Source: CAVWDI01 sp046259385 (GTDB lineage Bacteria; Chloroflexota; Anaerolineae; Anaerolineales; UBA4823). Taken from it: 11,461 nucleotides of DNA. The notes under the pieces are model-generated. The model was not told the DNA's origin. It searched no databases and saw nothing but the letters and a program-made list of their open reading frames with translations. How positions within the stretch are numbered: the stretch's first letter is position 1; every line of letters begins with the position of its first letter. Both the position numbers and the translations under genes were made by a program. Below, in pieces: positions 6,967 to 11,461 of the stretch. Location: the NCBI GenBank assembly GCA_046259385.1, contig JBJYWI010000102.1, positions 1 to 11,461 of the forward strand. The letters run 5' to 3'.

Positions 6967-7938
6967 CTAATCCACCCCACCAGGGATGGCGATTACCCTG
7001 CCAGCACCCACACCCCAGAAATCCTCCCCATATTCATCCGCAAACATTGCAATAGCTTCATCTCCCGTGCAATGGCATGGGGCTACCTTCTCTACTCCCA
7101 GGCGCCGGAAATCTTCCACGATCGCATTAACCTTGTCTTTACTTTCACTGCCAAGATGGAAACCACCCACGACAAGATATACATGTCCATCAAATAAAGT
7201 CTTGGCTTTCTCCACAATTTCTACAATCCCGGGATGGGCGCATCCTGTGACGATCACTAACCCCTGATCGGTCTGAATAACCAGAGCTTGTTCGAGTACA
7301 CTGCGTCCCATTTCCCCTGTTGTATACATACCTTCAGCAATCCTTAACCCAGGCGTTACCTCAATCACTTGTGCTACTTTGCCGATCTGTTTTTTGTATG
7401 ATGCGGAGAAGGAAGGGGGCAGATAAACACTGGGATATGTACCCAATGCCAATAGATCGCCCAGTCCCCCGGTGTGATCGCCATGGGTGTGAGACAGCAA
7501 TATGCTTTCTATTTTGGTCGGGTCAATCCCAAGGATGCGCATGTTCTCCAATAAGGTTCGCCCATCGCCGCCCGTGTCGAAGAGCAGCGTATGATCGTGG
7601 TAATCCACCAGAGCGGAGAAACCCCAGGCTGATTTCAATCTTTCATCGTAAGTGTTGTTGTCGTAAACAATGGTGATGGTCAACAATTCTGTCGCGGATG
7701 TATTTTTACCCACTGTTGCCTCCATATTCTCTGTAATAGCAGGAGATGGTTTTTGAGGGGTTCGTTTAGGTTTCTTCTCTGGGATGATCGTGGCAGGTAT
7801 TTCAGCGCTTTGCCCGGTAATGGGCGCGAGCGACACAGTTTCGGTTGGGAGGTCACTCACTGGTGGGCCAGCCCCTGAGGCACAACCAGCACTCAAAGAT
7901 ATGAGCAACCCAATAACGAGTAATATCCTCACTAACAT
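6967..7938 (-). CDS. Metallo-beta-lactamase-fold hydrolase, putative lipoprotein (COG1237 / DHPS-like)
   Basis: This is a 323-residue protein. Residues 1-18 are a signal peptide (MLVRILLVIGLLISLSAG) ending at C19, a plausible but not perfect lipobox (SAGC). A proline- and threonine-rich linker (about 20-82) tethers the enzyme domain. The metallo-beta-lactamase domain (about 86-323) has FDTGG (120-124), the metal motif H150-T-H152-G-D154-H155, TGCAHPGIV (231-239), GGFHL with H261, and CHCTG with H289. This combination is typical of the COG1237 family, often named after dihydropteridine ribofuranosyl-aminobenzene phosphate synthase; the substrate of bacterial members is unknown. Export to the outer face of the membrane is inferred. 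The start is ATG 7938 with a weak AGG. It follows the NifS-SelD gene by 43 bp on the same strand, suggesting one operon. Its stop directly abuts the element remnant, but the C-terminus looks complete. Confidence 0.85.
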   Translation of the reverse strand: MLVRILLVIGLLISLSAGCASGAGPPVSDLPTETVSLAPITGQSAEIPATIIPEKKPKRTPQKPSPAITENMEATVGKNTSATELLTITIVYDNNTYDERLKSAWGFSALVDYHDHTLLFDTGGDGRTLLENMRILGIDPTKIESILLSHTHGDHTGGLGDLLALGTYPSVYLPPSFSASYKKQIGKVAQVIEVTPGLRIAEGMYTTGEMGRSVLEQALVIQTDQGLVIVTGCAHPGIVEIVEKAKTLFDGHVYLVVGGFHLGSESKDKVNAIVEDFRRLGVEKVAPCHCTGDEAIAMFADEYGEDFWGVGAGRVIAIPGGVD

Positions 7939-7981
7939 GGATATGCCTATCTATACCCTAAACAATATTTTCCCTCACCGG

Positions 7982-10201
7982 TTATGTCTTCACATGTATC
8001 AGACCGCTTCCCTCACCAGTAACCAGCCCAACTTGTGCTGCGCTTACTACGCCGCGTTCCCACATGCGTACCAGCAATTTGTCTACTCGACTTTCCGGCA
8101 GGCTGATGAGTAACCCTCCTGACGTTTGCGCATCCGCCAGGATCAGTTGCGCAACCCGCGACACCCCCGGCTCAAAGGTTACGTAATTCTTAACATGCGC
8201 CAAGTTATTCAGCGTCCCTCCTGGAATGGCACCTGCGCCAGCCAAATCCCAGCAGCCTGGGATTGTTGGAACCGCTGGGGCTGAGATTGTCACATCCACC
8301 CCACTCCCGACTGCCATTTCGCGAAGGTGTCCCAGCAAGCCAAATCCGGTAATATCTGTGCAGGCACTTACCTCCTCTTCCAACATGGTTTCGCAGGCAG
8401 TGCGGTTGAGGCTTGTCATCACTTCGATGGCTTCGTGGGCAGCCTCGGAGCTCGCCAACCCGCTCTTGACCGCCGTGGCAATAATCCCCAGACCGATTGG
8501 CTTTGTCAAGATCAGCGCATCTCCTGGTTGGGCAGTGCTGTTGCGAATCACTTTGCTGGGGTGCACAGTACCTGTAACAGCGAGCCCATATTTCGGTTCT
8601 GTGTCTTCCACTGTATGCCCACCCAGGATGGAAATTCCTGCCTCGTCTGCCTTATCCTGTGCCCCGCGTAAAATCTCTTTCAGGACGTGCAGTGGTAGGC
8701 GCTTATCCGGAAAACCGACAATGTTCAGGGCAAACAGCGGTCGCGCCCCCATGGCGTAAATATCCGAGAGTGAATTTGCAGCTGAAATTGCGCCGAACAA
8801 ATAGGGATCATCCACAATGGGGGTGAAAAAATCCACCGTTTGCACAATTGCGATCTCATCGCTGATGCGGTATACGGCGGCATCATCTGAGGTGTTACTA
8901 CCAACCAATGCCGCCGGATCAATGGACAAAGGCAGGGAGGCTAGCACTTCTTCGAGCGCCTGCGGGCGCAGTTTGCAGGCGCACCCCATGCCATGCGTGT
9001 AATGCGTCAGTTTATATTCACCTTCATCTGGCAGGTCGAGTTTTAGCGAAAAAACCCCTTCAGGTTGTAAGCGCTGCACTGCCTCCACCACAATCCTTGC
9101 TGCCTGGTCAATCTCTTCGCTGGTGGTGTCTCTGCCCACCGAAAATCGTACGGTTCCCATTGCCCATTCAGTTGGTACCTGCATGGCCTGTAAAACAGCA
9201 GATACATCCACCCTATCAGCATGGCAGGCTGCACCTGCGGAGGCAGCCACACTCTCGCCAATTTCCGAAAGCAGCGTGTTGGCTTCCACGCCGCGAAAGC
9301 TCAGGTTGAGTGTGTTCGGCAGGCGTTCTTTGGGATGTCCATTCAGTCGGATTGAATCCTCGCCCAATTTATCCAGCAAAGCCTGGTGGAGCCTGTCGCG
9401 CATGGCGCGGTATTGAGTGAAATTTACCTCCAGATCGCGCTGAGCCAGTTCACAGGCTTTGCCCAAACCCACAATTTCGAGCACGTTTTCAGTACCAGGA
9501 CGGCGCCCGGCTTCTTGCTCTGCCCCGTGCAGGTGTTTCACCAATTCTATACCGCTGCGCACATACAAAGCGCCGATGCCTTTGGGCGCATAAACTTTAT
9601 GACCTGCTATTGAGAGCAAATCCACTCCCAGTCCATCCACATCCACCGCAATCTTGCCCACGGATTGGGCAGCGTCGGTATGCATAAGCGCCCCAGCACG
9701 ATGAGCTATTTCGGCCAGCAATGGAATTGGTTGGATCGTGCCGACTTCATTGTTAGCATGCATCACACTGACCAAGGTGGTCTGCGGTGTGATGGCGCGT
9801 TCCAGATCGGCAGGGTCAACCATCCCGAAAGCATCAACTGGTAGGATCGTGAGATGGAAGCCCTGTGTTTCCAACCACCTGCAGACTTCAATGACTGCGG
9901 GATGCTCCACCGCTGAGGTGATAATGTGATTGCCCGCCCCCTTGCGAGCAATCACCGCGCCTTTGATGGCGTAATTATTGCTCTCGGTTCCACCGCTGGT
10001 AAATGCTATTTCCACAGCACGGCAGCCTAAAAGCGCCGCCACCTGTGCCCTGGCAGTTTCTACAGCGCGTTTTGCAATTACGCCATAAGGGTGACTGCTG
10101 GAGGGGTTGCCAAAATGTTCGAAGAGGAAGGGTGTCATCGTCTCAGTGACTTCCCTTGCAATCGGTGTGGTGGCGTTGTAATCGAGGTAGATCGGTTGCA
10201 T
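7982..10201 (-). CDS. selD: Fusion of NifS-type cysteine desulfurase/selenocysteine lyase and selenophosphate synthetase SelD
   Basis: One uninterrupted 739-residue frame holds two complete enzymes. Residues 1-380 form a class V PLP enzyme of the NifS/IscS type: YLDYNATTP at the start, SGGTESNN (69-76), HTDAAQS (174-180), the PLP lysine K202 in AGHK, RRPGTEN (233-239) and the persulfide/perselenide cysteine C326 in SAGAACHAD. After a 15-20 residue linker, SelD runs from about 395 to 739. It has THGMGCACK with C407 and K410 at the positions of E. coli Cys17 and Lys20, the DD pair at 439-440, GGHTVEDTEPKYGL, and DITGFGLLGHL. SelD makes selenophosphate from selenide and ATP; the NifS half would supply the selenium. 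The catalytic residue is Cys (TGC codon), not selenocysteine. AAAGGT lies about eight bases before the ATG at 10201. The metallo-beta-lactamase lipoprotein follows. Domain identities are secure; substrate channelling is inference. Confidence 0.95.
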   Translation of the reverse strand: MQPIYLDYNATTPIAREVTETMTPFLFEHFGNPSSSHPYGVIAKRAVETARAQVAALLGCRAVEIAFTSGGTESNNYAIKGAVIARKGAGNHIITSAVEHPAVIEVCRWLETQGFHLTILPVDAFGMVDPADLERAITPQTTLVSVMHANNEVGTIQPIPLLAEIAHRAGALMHTDAAQSVGKIAVDVDGLGVDLLSIAGHKVYAPKGIGALYVRSGIELVKHLHGAEQEAGRRPGTENVLEIVGLGKACELAQRDLEVNFTQYRAMRDRLHQALLDKLGEDSIRLNGHPKERLPNTLNLSFRGVEANTLLSEIGESVAASAGAACHADRVDVSAVLQAMQVPTEWAMGTVRFSVGRDTTSEEIDQAARIVVEAVQRLQPEGVFSLKLDLPDEGEYKLTHYTHGMGCACKLRPQALEEVLASLPLSIDPAALVGSNTSDDAAVYRISDEIAIVQTVDFFTPIVDDPYLFGAISAANSLSDIYAMGARPLFALNIVGFPDKRLPLHVLKEILRGAQDKADEAGISILGGHTVEDTEPKYGLAVTGTVHPSKVIRNSTAQPGDALILTKPIGLGIIATAVKSGLASSEAAHEAIEVMTSLNRTACETMLEEEVSACTDITGFGLLGHLREMAVGSGVDVTISAPAVPTIPGCWDLAGAGAIPGGTLNNLAHVKNYVTFEPGVSRVAQLILADAQTSGGLLISLPESRVDKLLVRMWERGVVSAAQVGLVTGEGSGLIHVKT

Positions 10202-10400
10202 ATTGCTTACCTTTCTGGAAGTAGCGAATGATTTTGGATTTTATATGCGCTGTGCAGCACAGGTATCTATCCGCTCATTTATGCAGTAAGATAGCTCTTT
10301 TCAAAAAAGGGGTTGCAAGGCAAACACGTTACAAACACAAGGTGCAACCCATGAACCCCCAAGACCATATTTTGCCCCATTATTGACTGCCCGGCAAGAG
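10202..10400. other. Intergenic region between nifS-selD and the right-hand element
   Basis: I see no gene in these 200 bases. They hold the leader of the NifS-SelD gene (minus strand), with a possible -10 TATAAA at 10245-10240 and no convincing -35. They also hold a perfect 13-base palindrome CTGTGCAGCACAG at 10250-10262 just upstream of that box, and a terminator-like hairpin at 10302-10350. The palindrome could be an operator, but its position is the only support. Confidence 0.4.
10302..10350 (-). terminator. Terminator-like hairpin upstream of nifS-selD
   Basis: On the minus strand GGGTTGCA (10350-10343) pairs perfectly with TGCAACCC (10317-10310) around a 25-base loop. A C and six Ts (10308-10303) follow. 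The plus strand has no T tract, so it works only leftward, toward nifS-selD. It may terminate a transcript arriving from the right, or act as an attenuator if the promoter lies further right. The loop contains GTGTTTG twice. The long loop lowers confidence. Confidence 0.5.
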
Positions 10401-10418
10401 GGCCGCATTCATTCATCT

Positions 10419-10465
10419 AAAATGTTACCGAAATGGTATCGTTCTGTCAAAAGAAAATGTTACCG
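10419..10465 (+). repeat. Paired 12-bp direct repeat at the element's left end
   Basis: AAAATGTTACCG occurs at 10419-10430 and again at 10454-10465, a 35-bp period. The same pair occurs in diverged form in the left remnant (GGTGTTACCA from about 6604 and AAATTTTACCG around 6638). Paired sites near a terminus suggest transposase binding sites, or an operator of the transposase gene since the second repeat lies nine bases before its ATG. Confidence 0.55.
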
Positions 10466-10473
10466 AGGGAACG

Positions 10474-11461
10474 ATGTCCGATGGATTAGAAATGAAAATA
10501 AATGAAATCCGAAAATATATGCATAAAATGAGGTTCAGGTATTGGAAAGCAAAGAATAAACAAGAAAAAGGGCAATTACTGGACGAAATGGAAGCCGTAA
10601 CTGGATTACACCGCGAGTCAATAATCCGTTTGATCAATGGCGAACTTGCCCGCAGACCACGCCGGAGGCAACGGGGAAGATTTTATGGACCGGAAATCGA
10701 TGATGCTGTTAGAGTGATTGCAAGAAGTCTGGATTATCCATTTGCAGAGCGGTTAAAACCAAATCTGGTGTGGTTGGCGGGACATCTGAAGAAGCACAAT
10801 GAAGTGGTAATTGAGGCGGAGACACTGGAGAAACTGGAGCGGGTGAGGGTATCAACTTTACAGCGTATCTTAAAGAGAATCGGGAGAAGTTCGCCTCGCA
10901 TAGCTCATAGGAAAGCGAATAGGCGCAATATAAAAGGGATTTCAATACGCCGGATCGCCTGGGATGAACCACAACCAGGGCACTTTGAAGTGGACCTGGT
11001 GCATCATTGTAGGGAGAGCACATCTGGGCAATATGTGCATACCATCCAAATGTTGGATGTGGCCACTGGTTGGAGCGAATGCAGAGCAGTCCTGGGCCGC
11101 AGTTACCATGTGATGCGAGACGGATTTGAATGCATGTTAGCTCGCTCACCCATCAGAGTTCTTGAAATTCACCCGGACAACGGCAGCGAGTTTTTCACCG
11201 GTCACCTGCTGCGCTTCTGGCAAGAAAAGGTTCAGGGAATAGAGATCACGCGCAGCCGCCCCTATCAAAAAAATGATAACCGCTTTGTCGAAGAAAACAA
11301 CTACAGTCAGGTACGAGCTTACGTAGGCTACAGTCGCTTGGATACAGTTGCTCAAACGCGGATGCTCAAGCAACTGCTCGAAAAACTGTGGATTTATCAT
11401 AATTTATTCCAACCAGTAATGCGATTGAATGAGAAAATCCCACAACCTGATAAACCCTTTC
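10474..11461 (+). CDS. DDE transposase with integrase (rve) core, 3' end outside the window
   Basis: The frame from ATG 10474 stays open to the last base (329 codons), so the C-terminus is missing only because the window ends. GAGGG lies four bases before the ATG. Residues 1-60 are a basic helical region (KGQLLDEMEAVTGLHRESIIRLI) that looks like a DNA-binding domain. An arginine-rich stretch (RRPRRRQRGR) and a linker to about 160 follow. The RNase H-like catalytic core then shows PGHFEVDLVHH with D174, HPDNGSEF with D235, and TRSRPYQKNDNRFVEENN with E273. Spacings of 60 and 37 residues fit a DDE integrase or transposase. The remaining sequence (VGYSRLDT and onward) is also typical. No stop or frameshift is visible, so this copy may be active, unlike the left one. 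It would cut and join DNA at the element ends. Confidence 0.88.
   Translation, partial: MSDGLEMKINEIRKYMHKMRFRYWKAKNKQEKGQLLDEMEAVTGLHRESIIRLINGELARRPRRRQRGRFYGPEIDDAVRVIARSLDYPFAERLKPNLVWLAGHLKKHNEVVIEAETLEKLERVRVSTLQRILKRIGRSSPRIAHRKANRRNIKGISIRRIAWDEPQPGHFEVDLVHHCRESTSGQYVHTIQMLDVATGWSECRAVLGRSYHVMRDGFECMLARSPIRVLEIHPDNGSEFFTGHLLRFWQEKVQGIEITRSRPYQKNDNRFVEENNYSQVRAYVGYSRLDTVAQTRMLKQLLEKLWIYHNLFQPVMRLNEKIPQPDKPF

Larger units (their letters stand above)
10401..11461 (+). mobile_element. DDE-transposase insertion element (right copy), cut by the window end
   Basis: The element begins at or near GCCGC (10403-10407), judged from where similarity with the left remnant starts. A non-coding lead of about 70 bases follows, then the transposase gene. 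The right end, inverted repeats and any target duplication lie outside the window. Gene type and domain order resemble the group of insertion sequences often filed as ISNCY, whose transposases carry an integrase (rve) core. The exact family was not verified. Confidence 0.75.

Noticed and set aside
8226..8759. 177-codon plus-strand frame inside the NifS-SelD gene
   Set aside because: It is antisense to a strongly conserved SelD domain, has low-complexity composition without a recognisable domain, and is a codon-phase shadow.
8976..8993. Selenocysteine at the SelD catalytic position
   Set aside because: SelD can itself be a selenoprotein, but the codons in GMGCACK are TGC, not TGA, and no in-frame TGA occurs in the gene.
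10709..11149. 146-codon minus-strand frame at the right end
   Set aside because: It lies antisense to the transposase core (D174 region), which explains the sequence better; it shows no motif of its own.
6583..11461. Young composite transposon carrying the selenium genes
   Set aside because: The two element copies are strongly diverged and the left one lacks its catalytic region, so they cannot presently act as a matched pair; kept only as a possible history.
1..11461. CRISPR array, rRNA or tRNA genes
   Set aside because: I saw no regularly spaced repeats with unique spacers and no rRNA or tRNA signature on either strand.

Overview
This looks like a chromosomal segment of a bacterium with moderate GC. 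The gene types fit a Chloroflexota/Anaerolineae-like organism: a VanW protein with YoaR-type repeats, a Trm112-like protein, DUF456, a T-box-controlled serS, and a GreA with an unusual coiled-coil tip. That assignment is inference from gene content; no rRNA or other marker is present.

Layout, left to right. Positions 1-1743 hold the 3' part of a VanW-family cell-surface gene (+). A small Trm112-like zinc protein (+) follows at 1844-2059, with a TATAAT box in front of it. The strand then switches to a minus-strand block read right to left: greA (6415-5954), an intrinsic terminator, lysS (5817-4273), a promoter inside the end of lysS, a serS T-box riboswitch with its terminator (about 4235-3984), serS (3901-2627), and a DUF456 membrane protein whose GTG start overlaps the serS stop as GTGA.

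Positions 6583 to 11461 form an accessory region. Two diverged copies of one DDE-transposase element lie in the same orientation (+). The left copy (6583-6965) is a decayed 5' remnant with an amber stop. The right copy (from about 10401) has an open transposase frame that runs off the window. Between them, on the minus strand, are two genes 43 bp apart: a 739-residue fusion of a NifS-type cysteine desulfurase/selenocysteine lyase to a full-length selenophosphate synthetase SelD, and a putative lipoprotein with a COG1237-type metallo-beta-lactamase fold.

How the genes work together. greA, lysS and serS are transcription and translation housekeeping genes; serS should be induced when tRNA-Ser is uncharged. 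The fusion would release selenium (or sulfur) from an amino acid and hand it to SelD for selenophosphate synthesis within one polypeptide. The metallo-beta-lactamase lipoprotein is probably in the same transcript, but its link to selenium is only contextual. No selA, selB, tRNA-Sec, selU or selenium-dependent hydroxylase gene is in the window, so the use made of the selenophosphate cannot be told here. The strongest leads are the NifS-SelD fusion with its partner lipoprotein, the flanking element copies, and the terminator-like hairpins upstream of the fusion gene and of greA.
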